A stretch of DNA of 64,000 nt from contig NZ_HF545616.1 in NCBI RefSeq assembly GCF_000723465.1, forward strand, positions 1,054,001 through 1,118,000, written 5' to 3'. Below, in pieces: positions 55,202 to 62,627 of the stretch; the first letter of the stretch is position 1; each line of letters opens with the position of its first letter. Source of the DNA: Ruminococcus bicirculans (ex Wegman et al. 2014) (lineage in GTDB: Bacteria > Bacillota > Clostridia > Oscillospirales > Ruminococcaceae). Both the position numbers and the translations under genes were made by a program. The notes beneath the pieces are model-generated. The model saw nothing but the letters and a program-made list of their open reading frames with translations, was not told the DNA's origin and searched no databases.

Positions 55202-55462
55202 GTGGAAATTCTAAAGGTTTCTTCAAGGTCTGTTCCTAATTCGGTGGCAGGAGCAGTTTCGGGCGTTATCCGTGACAGCGGTGCAGTTGAGGTACAGGCA
55301 GTGGGCGCAGGCGCAGCCAATCAGGCGATCAAGGCTATAGCAATCGCAAGGGGCTATCTTGCGCCATTGGGCATTGATCTTATTTGTATCCCTGCATTTG
55401 CAAGCGTTTTGATCGACGGCGAGGAAAGAACTGCGATCAAGCTTATTTGTGAAGAAAGATAA
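55202..55462 (+). CDS. spoVS: Stage V sporulation protein S
   Basis: Encodes 86 residues from GTG 55202 behind GGAGGT; this gives the exact family start MEILKVSSRSVPNSVAGAVS. The rest, AVGAGAANQAIKAIAIARGY and FASVLIDGEERTAIKLI, matches SpoVS, an Alba-like protein. It affects spore coat assembly and division in Bacillus. Confidence 0.96.
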   Translation: MEILKVSSRSVPNSVAGAVSGVIRDSGAVEVQAVGAGAANQAIKAIAIARGYLAPLGIDLICIPAFASVLIDGEERTAIKLICEER

Positions 55463-55469
55463 TAATGCG

Positions 55470-55502
55470 GCAGCAAGGCGTGTTAAAGTCTTGCTGCTTT
55501 TT
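55470..55502 (+). terminator. Terminator of spoVS
   Basis: GCAGCAAG pairs with CTTGCTGC, followed by TTTTT. Confidence 0.8.
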
Positions 55503-55522
55503 GCTACAAAGGAGGGGACAGC

Positions 55523-56221
55523 ATGGAAACTGTTTTGCAGACTTATGGGCTTACAAAGCAGTATGGAAGCTTTACAGCGCTGAGCAATCTTGACCTTGCG
55601 CTGGAGAGGGGTAAAATTATCGGTCTGCTAGGGCCGAACGGAAGCGGAAAAACAACATTTATCAAGCTTTGCTGTGGTCTTATAAAACCTACGGCAGGGG
55701 ATATACTCATATGCGGAATGCCTATTGGCGTGGAAACTAAAAAAGTGGTTTCCTATCTGCCTGACAGAAATTTCATACCTGACGATATGAAAGTAAATGA
55801 GATGATTAGGTTTTTTCAGGATTTTTACAGCAATTTCAATGTAGCAAAGGCTCAGGATATGATGAACAGGCTGGGGATAAACCCTGCGGCAAAGTTCAAG
55901 ACAATGTCAAAGGGTACAAAAGAAAAGGTGCAGCTTTGTCTTGTTATGAGCCGTGAGGCTGACGTTTATCTTCTTGATGAGCCAATTGCAGGCGTTGATC
56001 CTGCGGCAAGAGATTATATCCTCAACACCATAATTTCAAATTACAACGAGCGGGCGGCTGTGGTAATTTCCACCCACCTTATTGCAGATATCGAACCTGT
56101 TCTTGACGACGTGGTGATGATACAAAATGGTATGCTAAGGCTGCATAAATCTGTTGACGCTATCCATAACGAAACCGGCAAGTCTGTGGATCAGCTTTTC
56201 AGGGAGGTGTACAGATGTTAG
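55523..56221 (+). CDS. ABC transporter ATP-binding protein
   Basis: Encodes 232 residues from ATG 55523 (GGAGGGG upstream). Walker A LGPNGSGKTTFIK, Walker B VYLLDEPIAGVDPA and H-loop ISTHLIADIE are good; the signature LSGGQ is SKGTKEK, as in the YtrB/CcmA-like exporters of Firmicutes. Usually a GntR regulator precedes such pairs; none is here. Overlaps the permease gene by seven bases. Confidence 0.92.
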   Translation: METVLQTYGLTKQYGSFTALSNLDLALERGKIIGLLGPNGSGKTTFIKLCCGLIKPTAGDILICGMPIGVETKKVVSYLPDRNFIPDDMKVNEMIRFFQDFYSNFNVAKAQDMMNRLGINPAAKFKTMSKGTKEKVQLCLVMSREADVYLLDEPIAGVDPAARDYILNTIISNYNERAAVVISTHLIADIEPVLDDVVMIQNGMLRLHKSVDAIHNETGKSVDQLFREVYRC

Positions 56222-56997
56222 GCAAGCTTTTGAAATATGAGCTTAAACGCTCGGCAAGAAAGTTTTTCCCTCTTGTGTTGGGATATATGATAGTTGCACT
56301 GATATTTTCTCTTATGCTCCGTTACGGTGAGAGCGTTAAAAGCCCTAATTTTTTGATGATATTCATTGTTGTGAGCATTGCCTATGGTATTGCCGTGGGG
56401 GCTTTGTTCACTGTGGGTTTTACCATATCGCTGACGAACTTTCACAAGACCCTTTTCACTGACGAGGGCTATCTTATGCTGACAATACCTGTCAAGCCAT
56501 ATTATCACATTTTCACAAAGTTCATCTCTTCTGTTATATGGTCGGCGGCAAGCATGATCGTTTTTGTGCTTTCGCTGTTGCTTATCGACCCAACAGAGTA
56601 TCTTGACTCTGTGGGAGATTTTATAAACGCTTTGGGCAACGGCTTTGCTGAAGAACCGCTCACTTCGTTTCTGATATGCTTGTATACTCTGACGCTGTTT
56701 GCAGGCTTGCAGATATTCTTATACTTTGTTATCTCTCTTTCAAACTGTTTCAAGCACAAAGTTCTTGTAGGCTTTGCCATAATCTTCGCTTGCAATATGT
56801 TATCCTCGATGATAAGCAATCTGGCAGGCGACCTTTCTCTGTGGAATATGCTCTTTATGCCAACGTCACGCTTGCCTGATACAGAAGTGGCATTCAACCT
56901 AAGACTTGTGTTTATGACAATGTATCAGTTCGCATATATTTTGGCATATTTCCTGTTGACAAACTTCATAATAACACGCAAACATAATTTGCAATAA
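56215..56997 (+). CDS. ABC transporter permease (ABC-2 type)
   Basis: Encodes 260 residues with six predicted membrane helices (FPLVLGYMIVALIFSLML; FIVVSIAYGIAVGALFTVGF; WSAASMIVFVLSLLLI; and three more). Paired with the ATPase at 55523. The DEGYLMLTIPVKPYYHIFTK loop is typical of small bacterial exporters of this type. Substrate unknown; lipids, peptides or antibiotics are possible. Confidence 0.88.
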   Translation: MLGKLLKYELKRSARKFFPLVLGYMIVALIFSLMLRYGESVKSPNFLMIFIVVSIAYGIAVGALFTVGFTISLTNFHKTLFTDEGYLMLTIPVKPYYHIFTKFISSVIWSAASMIVFVLSLLLIDPTEYLDSVGDFINALGNGFAEEPLTSFLICLYTLTLFAGLQIFLYFVISLSNCFKHKVLVGFAIIFACNMLSSMISNLAGDLSLWNMLFMPTSRLPDTEVAFNLRLVFMTMYQFAYILAYFLLTNFIITRKHNLQ

Positions 56998-56999
56998 AA

Positions 57000-57027
57000 A
57001 AAGGCAGACGATGAGTCTGCCTTTTTT
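57000..57027. terminator. Bidirectional terminator
   Basis: AAAGGCAGAC pairs with GTCTGCCTTT around five bases, with A-run before and T-run after, between convergent genes. Confidence 0.85.
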
Positions 57028-57040
57028 TGTGTTGTGATCT

Positions 57041-58189
57041 TTAGTTAAGTATCCAAATCTGAGCTGAGTTTTCAGGCTCAAGGTCAGCAAAGGAGAGCTT
57101 TCCGCCCTTTGAGTTTGCAAGCACCTTTACATAGTCTGTGGACTCAGTGGATATTCTGAAACGTCTTTTTCCCAGCGCAGTGACCCTGAATTGAACAGGC
57201 TTGCCGTCTATTTTCAGATAGTCATAGCCCTTACATGAAGCGTTTACATATCCGCCGTCGCCTATCTTCAAACCGAATGTGCCGTCCTCTGTAAGACAGA
57301 CCGTCAGCTTCTGTTCAAGCTCCTTGTCAGGCTTTTCAAGCTGCAATCCCTTAGGAGTAACAGTGAGTACAAGACCTGATATCTCGTTTTTGAATGTGTA
57401 AGCCTTGCCGTCAAGTATGTAATTCCCTGCGTCAGAGGTGCAATCGTCATAGAATTTCAGAAGGAGCGCTGTGACATTCTGCTGTGTAACAGGCAGAGTG
57501 TTCTTTGCAACGTCATCAAAAGCTCTTGGGTCAAGGTGAGAAATGGTGTCAACGAACTTGCCTGCGTATTTTACAAGCTTGTTTGAAGCCTCGCCAAAGT
57601 TATCCTTGCCGTAGTATTTCAGCAGACGCTTGTCGAAGCTGTCGGCTGTGTGTCTTGTGCAGGTGGTGGAAACGTGCTTCTCAAAAGCGTAATGCACGTT
57701 GTTTGCCTTGTCCTGATATTTCATGTTTGCAACGTGAACAGTGCATCCCATGTCTGAAATAAAATGTGCGGCTCTGCCGAGAACACGCATGGCGTTTTTT
57801 ATGTCACCGCTTTTGTAAAGAGATACTGCGGCGGTGTAGTTTTCTTCGAGGCAAGTTCTTGCGCTCACTGCAAGGTCACCAAAGCGGTTGCGGTAATAGG
57901 CGTTAGTTTCAGGAAGCTCCTTGCCCTTTGGATTAACGCAGGAGTAATAATGCTTGCCATGACCCTTGTCCATATCGTTTTCCTCGTCAGGCTGTGTGCA
58001 GCCCTTGAGTATCTCGCTGTGATAGTCTTTATAGAATGTCACCTGCTTTTGTTTCTTTTCCTTTTCAAGAAGTGCAAGTGATTTTTTCACAATGTCCTCG
58101 TGAGTAGTGCCGCTCCATGCGTACGCTTTGATAGGTCTGAGCCTATAGCATACAGCCAGCGCAACTGCGGCTGTGAGAATTTTTTTCAT
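57041..58189 (-). CDS. Zinc-dependent phospholipase C, secreted
   Basis: Encodes 382 residues. Signal peptide (about 1-23, ILTAAVALAVCYRLRPIKAYA) then WSGTTHEDIV, where the mature N-terminal Trp and His bind zinc as in Bacillus PLC and Clostridium alpha-toxin. The other ligands are in TQPDEEND, GHGKHYYS, AAHFISDMGCTVHVANM and HYAFEKHV, so the three-zinc site looks complete. From about residue 260 a second domain (ITVCLTEDGTFGLKIGDGGY type repeats) looks like a beta-trefoil or other beta binding domain, not the C2-like domain of alpha-toxin. Could cleave phospholipids or other phosphodiesters outside the cell. Confidence 0.85.
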   Translation of the reverse strand: MKKILTAAVALAVCYRLRPIKAYAWSGTTHEDIVKKSLALLEKEKKQKQVTFYKDYHSEILKGCTQPDEENDMDKGHGKHYYSCVNPKGKELPETNAYYRNRFGDLAVSARTCLEENYTAAVSLYKSGDIKNAMRVLGRAAHFISDMGCTVHVANMKYQDKANNVHYAFEKHVSTTCTRHTADSFDKRLLKYYGKDNFGEASNKLVKYAGKFVDTISHLDPRAFDDVAKNTLPVTQQNVTALLLKFYDDCTSDAGNYILDGKAYTFKNEISGLVLTVTPKGLQLEKPDKELEQKLTVCLTEDGTFGLKIGDGGYVNASCKGYDYLKIDGKPVQFRVTALGKRRFRISTESTDYVKVLANSKGGKLSFADLEPENSAQIWILN

Positions 58190-58193
58190 AACT

Positions 58194-58799
58194 CTATTTT
58201 CCTTTTCTGATATTTTTGTTGTTTTTCTTTTTCCTTACTGAGTAGCCGAACGTGCCAAGCTTTTTGCCAAGACCGTAATACTCTCCGTGAGCGTAGGCAA
58301 GAAGCCCCGCTTTGTCAAGACAAAGCTTTCCTTTTTCGTCAAGCAATTCTTTTGCAACGTCAAGCCCCACAATGTCAGCAATGAACATATCATGCGTTCC
58401 AAGGCTCACGACCTCTCTTACTTTGCACTCGATATTCACAGGGGACTGGGCCAGCAAAGGTGCCGATACCTTTGCGGACGGCTCTGCGGTAAGGTGCATT
58501 TCCTTGAACTTATCCACTTTTCTGCCGGTTTTCACACCGCACCAATCCACAGCTTTCACAAGCTCTCTGGTCGGCAGATTTATGACGAACTCACCGCTTT
58601 GAGTGATAAGCTCGTGGGAATATCTCTCAGGTCTGACGGAGATGTAGGTAACAGGCGGCTGAGTGCAGAGAATACCTGTCCACGCAACTGTGAACACATT
58701 GGGTTTATCCATACTGCCGCAGGTAACGAGAGTAGGTGGCAGGGGAGAGGTTATGACGCTGCCTTTCCACTGCTCCTTGGTGTATTTTGTGTACTCCAT
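58194..58799 (-). CDS. Flavin reductase family protein
   Basis: Encodes 201 residues of FMN-binding split-barrel type: LPPTLVTCGSMDKPNVFTVAW, TGILCTQPPVTYISVRPERYS and GEFVINLPTRELV. A flavin oxidoreductase or flavoredoxin in the cytoplasm. Basic tail (VRKKKNNKN). Four bases from the phospholipase gene and overlapping by one base the gene before. Confidence 0.88.
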   Translation of the reverse strand: MEYTKYTKEQWKGSVITSPLPPTLVTCGSMDKPNVFTVAWTGILCTQPPVTYISVRPERYSHELITQSGEFVINLPTRELVKAVDWCGVKTGRKVDKFKEMHLTAEPSAKVSAPLLAQSPVNIECKVREVVSLGTHDMFIADIVGLDVAKELLDEKGKLCLDKAGLLAYAHGEYYGLGKKLGTFGYSVRKKKNNKNIRKGK

Positions 58800-59164
58800 T
58801 ATTTCACGCCTTTCTCGTTGTCGAGTCCAAAATTATGTACTCGTCTGTATATTTTGTCATAGTCCTTATAAAGAAGCTGAGTCTGATTTTCAAGAAAATA
58901 GTAGTGCTTTATATAAGGCACAAGCAGTACGAGAAACGCAATGGCAAGGGGTATGAGTATCATGACCTGCCAAACTGCAATGGCAATGAACGTCATGACA
59001 GTACAAAGTGCAAAAAGCACAGTCACGATAAGATGTATCAGCCGTTCGTGCTGAAAAAAAGCGATATGTTCTTTGTGATAATCAAGGAGCTTTGCAAAGT
59101 CGCAGTCTTTATCATCAAGACAACCTGTAACAAAACTGCGGTAACGCTTGAAATATTCCGTCAT
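58799..59164 (-). CDS. Small membrane protein, hypothetical
   Basis: Encodes 121 residues with two adjacent transmembrane helices (IVTVLFALCTVMTFIAIAVW and MILIPLAIAFLVLLVPYI) between charged ends. The first 40 residues, with KRYRSFVTGCLDDKDCDF, are cytoplasmic. No family recognised; in the four-gene minus unit. Confidence 0.75.
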   Translation of the reverse strand: MTEYFKRYRSFVTGCLDDKDCDFAKLLDYHKEHIAFFQHERLIHLIVTVLFALCTVMTFIAIAVWQVMILIPLAIAFLVLLVPYIKHYYFLENQTQLLYKDYDKIYRRVHNFGLDNEKGVK

Positions 59165-59172
59165 GATATCAC

Positions 59173-59469
59173 CTACAGTTCAATAAACTCAGCGTCTTGT
59201 ATCTCAAGGTCACGGAGCTTGGTCTTGTATGAATTTTTCTTTTTAAGAGCCGCACGTTCCTGCTCTTTTTTCTTGACGTCCTTTGCAACTGTCATAAGCA
59301 TTATATTGTCGATAGTTTTATAGTGCTTTGAAACACGCTGAGCAAAGCTTTTGCGCTTTGCAGGCTTTTTCTTTTTGCCGTCAAAAATAATGGCAAGAAC
59401 AACGGATATCGTCATTGCGATAATAGTTTTCTCTGCATTTGAGTTCACAGAGATAACTCCTTTTTTCAT
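59173..59469 (-). CDS. Small basic membrane-associated protein, hypothetical
   Basis: Encodes 98 residues: a short hydrophobic stretch (KTIIAMTISVVLAIIF) then a very basic helical part with FAQRVSKHYKTIDNIMLM and KKKEQERAALKKKNSY. First gene of the unit; eight bases before the next. No family recognised. Confidence 0.7.
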   Translation of the reverse strand: MKKGVISVNSNAEKTIIAMTISVVLAIIFDGKKKKPAKRKSFAQRVSKHYKTIDNIMLMTVAKDVKKKEQERAALKKKNSYKTKLRDLEIQDAEFIEL

Positions 59470-59525
59470 ACTATCACCATTCCTTCTGCCTGAGTTTTCC
59501 TGTCAGGATAACAACATATAAAACT

Positions 59526-59554
59526 ATTATACTATATTATCCCGAAGATTTCAA
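59526..59554 (-). promoter_or_regulatory. Promoter of the four-gene minus unit
   Basis: On the minus strand TTGAAA (59554-59549), 17-base spacer, TATAAT (59531-59526). The insertion sequence's direct repeat begins four bases beyond the -35 box. Confidence 0.75.
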
Positions 59555-59558
59555 GTAT

Positions 59559-59583
59559 TATCTATTAATAAAAAAGTAACGGT
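59559..59583 (+). repeat. Left 25-bp target-site duplication
   Basis: TATCTATTAATAAAAAAGTA then ACGGT; identical to 60644-60668 and flush with the left end of the element. The next base on each side differs. Confidence 0.9.
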
Positions 59584-59700
59584 TGTAGTGCTACAATAGA
59601 TATTGGACAAAATTAAGAAAAAAGAAAAGAGAGATAGACAAAAATCTGATAAAATAAAGTTACCACACCAAATTCAAATCAGAAAGGAAGCCTATCTCTC

Positions 59701-60633
59701 ATGAATAGTATAACACAAGATATGAAGTTTCGTCAATCCTTAATGAATTACGCAAAGAAATATGGAGTGAGCCGAGCGAGCAGAAAATACAATAAATCAC
59801 GTTCATATATATATTTCTGGCTGAAACGCTGGGACGGAAGTGTGGAGTCCCTTGCAGTTAAATCACGCCGACCGCATCATCATCCCAATGAGCATACCAA
59901 GGAAGAAATAGATCTTATCAAAAGGTATCACAAACGGAACCCGACACTTGAGCTTCCCGAACTATGGCATCGTCTCAGGAAACAAGGGTATACACGCTGT
60001 CTTGAAAGTCTTTACAGGGTTATGAAAAAACTAGGAATGCTTCCGAAAAAGCCGAAGAAAGCGACGTATAAACCAAAGCCATACGAGCAGATGACATATC
60101 CCGGAGAACGTGTTCAGGTGGACGTAAAGGTAGTTCCGAGAAAGTGTATAGCTGACCCAGAGATGAAGCTGTACCAATACACGGCGATCGATGAGTATAC
60201 CAGGATAAGATTTTTATACGGATATGAGGAGCAAAGCACCTATTCTTCAGCAGACTTTGTAAAAAGGCTGGTGAAATGGTACAAACGCAGAGGAATAACG
60301 GTGAAATGTATTCAGACCGACAATGGATTTGAATTTACTAACCGCTTTTCGCCAAGCAAAAGAGACAAGAAAACGCTGTTTGAGAATACGCTCTCACAAC
60401 TTGGCATTGAACACAAACTCATTCGTCCATATACGCCTAGGCACAATGGCAAAGTAGAGCGCAGTCACCGAGAAGATCACAACAAATTCTATTCGTGCCA
60501 TAGGTTTTATTCCTGCGACGACTTAAACGTGCAGCTAGCTGCACGTTTAAGTCGAACAAACAACCGTCCTATGCGTCCCCTCAAATGGTTTTCGCCTATC
60601 GAATTTCTTAATAATAGTGTCCAATATGATTGA
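59701..60633 (+). CDS. DDE transposase, IS481-like
   Basis: Encodes 310 residues from ATG 59701 (AGGAAG upstream). N-terminal helix-turn-helix (NYAKKYGVSRASRKYNKSR, YIYFWLKRW) and integrase core with the acidic triad in VQVDVKVVPR (Asp141), IQTDNGFEF and NGKVERSHRE. Ends NNRPMRPLKWFSPIEFL as in related transposases. It looks intact, but a perfect palindrome at 60519-60554 covers the codons for DLNVQLAARLSR. Confidence 0.9.
   Translation: MNSITQDMKFRQSLMNYAKKYGVSRASRKYNKSRSYIYFWLKRWDGSVESLAVKSRRPHHHPNEHTKEEIDLIKRYHKRNPTLELPELWHRLRKQGYTRCLESLYRVMKKLGMLPKKPKKATYKPKPYEQMTYPGERVQVDVKVVPRKCIADPEMKLYQYTAIDEYTRIRFLYGYEEQSTYSSADFVKRLVKWYKRRGITVKCIQTDNGFEFTNRFSPSKRDKKTLFENTLSQLGIEHKLIRPYTPRHNGKVERSHREDHNKFYSCHRFYSCDDLNVQLAARLSRTNNRPMRPLKWFSPIEFLNNSVQYD
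60519..60554. repeat. Perfect 36-bp palindrome inside the transposase gene
   Basis: CGACTTAAACGTGCAGCT followed directly by AGCTGCACGTTTAAGTCG: 18 + 18 bases with no loop and no mismatch. It lies in coding sequence and keeps the frame. Confidence 0.95.
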
Positions 60634-60643
60634 CAAACCTACA

Positions 60644-60668
60644 TATCTATTAATAAAAAAGTAACGGT
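60644..60668 (+). repeat. Right 25-bp target-site duplication
   Basis: Identical to 59559-59583, flush with the right end of the element. Confidence 0.9.
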
Positions 60669-60758
60669 GTTATTATGAGAGCTATCGTTTTTGTTGTGCT
60701 TTAACGGTCACGGGGATTTTGAACTGTCAAAAAATGAATGCCATATGTATAAAAAAAC

Positions 60759-60791
60759 TACCGCTTGTGCATTGTTTTTACCACTTGTGCA
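60759..60791 (+). promoter_or_regulatory. Two 13-bp direct repeats, possible LytTR-type operator
   Basis: TACCGCTTGTGCA (60759-60771) and TACCACTTGTGCA (60779-60791), 20 bp apart start to start, the second ending seven bases before the -35 box. Two-turn-spaced direct repeats just upstream of -35 are the layout bound by LytTR regulators (AgrA/VirR type). An inverted half, TGCACAAGC, lies at 60870-60878. Confidence 0.55.
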
Positions 60792-60798
60792 AATGTTG

Positions 60799-60827
60799 TT
60801 GACTTTTTGTTAATAACAATGTATGAT
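60799..60827 (+). promoter_or_regulatory. Promoter of the surface-protein operon
   Basis: TTGACT (60799-60804), 17-base spacer, TATGAT (60822-60827), about 60 bases before the first gene. Confidence 0.7.
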
Positions 60828-60890
60828 TATTGTGAACATTAATGCTATTTAGCAGGAATGTCTGGCTAATGCACAAGCAGGAGGAAAATG

Positions 60891-61430
60891 ATGGAGAATA
60901 ATGAGAATAAAGCAAAAAAACAAAGGATCATAATAGCTGCACTTATTCTGGGCATGATGTTTTGCATAGGCATTACGATTTGGGCTGTGTTTTTCAGAAA
61001 GTCAGAAACAAAATCTCTAGTACCTGATTATGCACCTCAGCAGACAGAGCAGAATGCTGAACCTTTGGAGGGCAACAGCAGAAGTCTTGATGTGCCTGAG
61101 GGTGGCGGAGGAATTTCTCTTGAATACGAAAACACAGTGAATATCAAGCTTTCTGATAAAACAGCTTATTTTAGTTATAAGCATCCAAGCAGTTCAACTC
61201 AGGATATCGTGCTTTGTATCGAGGTAAATGGTGAGATCATCGCACGCTCAGGTACTATAAAACCAGGTAATCAGCTTAAAACGCTTCCTTTGCTTGAGGG
61301 CGAGGCGGACAAACTTAGTGAAGGCACTTATACAGACGCAAATTTCAGAGTTTTAAGTTATGATCCGCAATCAGGTGAAAAAGCAATGGTCGATACGGTG
61401 GCAAAAATAACTGTCACTGTGGAAAAATAA
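60891..61430 (+). CDS. Membrane-anchored surface protein, hypothetical
   Basis: Encodes 179 residues from ATG 60891, chosen over 60888 for better spacing to AGGAGG. One transmembrane helix near residues 12-34 (IIIAALILGMMFCIGITIWA), a flexible acidic linker, then an outer beta-rich domain with TVNIKLSDKTAYFSYKHP and RSGTIKPGNQLKTLPL. The paralogue at 62112 has the same layout (GETGLIKPNEYVKYVTL). Probably works with the secreted protein between them. No family recognised. Confidence 0.7.
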   Translation: MENNENKAKKQRIIIAALILGMMFCIGITIWAVFFRKSETKSLVPDYAPQQTEQNAEPLEGNSRSLDVPEGGGGISLEYENTVNIKLSDKTAYFSYKHPSSSTQDIVLCIEVNGEIIARSGTIKPGNQLKTLPLLEGEADKLSEGTYTDANFRVLSYDPQSGEKAMVDTVAKITVTVEK

Positions 61431-61448
61431 ATAACGGAGGAATTTATC

Positions 61449-61961
61449 ATGAAAAACAAATTTGCGATCATTGCTGCATTAGTGCTTGCAAGCACTAGCG
61501 TGGTTGCAGCATATGCGGTAAATTCAGAAAAAAATGACGGCAGCGAACCAACAAATATCAAGGTTACAGGAAGCTATATTGATTCCAAGTCAACGACAAT
61601 GTCTGTGGACGTTGAGTGGGAGGAAATGAATTTTACCTACTTTGGCGGACATAAGGTATGGGATCCTGAAACACATAGCTATACCACAGAGTCTGCATGC
61701 TGGTGGGATGAGCCTAAGGAGATAACTGTAACAAACCATTCAAATTCGGCTATTAAAGCACAGTTGAATTTTGCATCAAAGGTCGAAGGACTTAACGGCA
61801 TGTTTGATGAAGATGTTATTTTATTGGAAACAGCCGAAGGCACCACTGTTGACGCCGCACCTAAACTTTCAGCACATTTCAGTGTAAGTGGAGCGGGAAT
61901 AGAAACAAACAATACGGATCTTGGCACTATCACAGTAACGATCTCTGAAGACATTCAGTAA
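61449..61961 (+). CDS. Secreted protein of the TWNPETH family
   Basis: Encodes 170 residues from ATG 61449 (CGGAGGA upstream). Signal peptide MKNKFAIIAALVLASTSVVA with cleavage near AYA. VEWEEMNFTYFGGHKVWDPE, THSYTTESACWWDE, EITVTNHSNSAIKAQLNF and LGTITVTIS repeat the motifs of 13938-14495. Likely a surface or matrix beta protein; in Bacillus such small signal-peptide beta proteins next to membrane partners form fibres (TasA), but there is no direct sequence match I can see. Confidence 0.7.
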   Translation: MKNKFAIIAALVLASTSVVAAYAVNSEKNDGSEPTNIKVTGSYIDSKSTTMSVDVEWEEMNFTYFGGHKVWDPETHSYTTESACWWDEPKEITVTNHSNSAIKAQLNFASKVEGLNGMFDEDVILLETAEGTTVDAAPKLSAHFSVSGAGIETNNTDLGTITVTISEDIQ

Positions 61962-61973
61962 GTAACTGACGCA

Positions 61974-62081
61974 ATGGTTGTTTCTACCCATGTTGATACA
62001 ACTCTTTATTATGTAACAGGATCAAATGGAGCATGGAGGGTAGTAAGAAACAATGATATTGGGATTGTACCGATAGCGTAA
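61974..62081 (+). CDS. Possible 35-residue protein or remnant
   Basis: An open frame ATG 61974 to TAA 62081 reads MVVSTHVDTTLYYVTGSNG and ends VVRNNDIGIVPIA. There is no ribosome binding site at a proper distance. It could be the last part of a lost gene; I cannot assign it. Confidence 0.25.
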   Translation: MVVSTHVDTTLYYVTGSNGAWRVVRNNDIGIVPIA

Positions 62082-62111
62082 TAAAAAAGTATTCATATCA
62101 GGGGGCTTATG

Positions 62112-62627
62112 ATGGATAAGCAAAAAAATGACGGGAAGCTGATCGTATCAGTGCTTATGGTCTGTTTTGCAGTTACCATTGGCGTGATGATATTTGCATT
62201 GTGCCGTCCAAATGATAAAAAAAGTGCAGAATTTACTCCACCGCCTTTTGAAAGCACAGCACAGCATGGCAAGCCTGAGGTTTCGGAAAATTTAGGCTAT
62301 AGCTCTCCGAACAGAGATGATATGAGCTATGATTTTGCGGTGTGCGGAAACGTCACTATGGAAGGCGATAAGGCAATAGTATATCTTACAAATATTGAGG
62401 GCAACAATGCCTGGATAAAGCTCAGAGTGTTTGACGAACAGGGAAATATGCTTGGAGAAACGGGTCTTATCAAGCCAAACGAGTATGTGAAATATGTTAC
62501 GCTCTCAAAGACGCCGGAGGTCGGTACAAAGATAAAGCTTAAGATCATGGGTTACGAGCCGCACACTTATTATAGTGCAGGTGCGGCTTCCTTGAATACA
62601 CAGATAGGGGGTCAAATAGACCAATGA
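62112..62627 (+). CDS. Membrane-anchored surface protein, paralogue of 60891
   Basis: Encodes 171 residues from ATG 62112 (AGGGGG six bases upstream; ATG 62109 also possible). Transmembrane helix LIVSVLMVCFAVTIGVMIFA, a proline-rich linker, then GNVTMEGDKAIVYLTNIEGN and GLIKPNEYVKYVTLS. Overlaps the next gene by ATGA, so made together with it. Confidence 0.7.
   Translation: MDKQKNDGKLIVSVLMVCFAVTIGVMIFALCRPNDKKSAEFTPPPFESTAQHGKPEVSENLGYSSPNRDDMSYDFAVCGNVTMEGDKAIVYLTNIEGNNAWIKLRVFDEQGNMLGETGLIKPNEYVKYVTLSKTPEVGTKIKLKIMGYEPHTYYSAGAASLNTQIGGQIDQ

Larger units (their letters stand above)
59584..60643 (+). mobile_element. IS481-like insertion sequence with 25-bp target duplication
   Basis: 1,060 bp. 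Left end TGTAGTGCTACAAT then ATATTGGACA; right end on the other strand TGTAGGTTTGTCAAT then CATATTGGACA: imperfect inverted repeats of about 26 bp ending TGTAG..CTACA. One transposase gene. The 25-bp direct repeats flush with both ends are far longer than those of typical IS481 (usually under 16 bp) and recall the long duplications reported for the IS1202 group. Confidence 0.85.

Noticed and set aside
59584-60643. Possible insertion at a dif/Xer site, as reported for some long-duplication elements
   Set aside because: The 25-bp target does not look like a dif half-site pair to me; AT-rich with no inverted arms.
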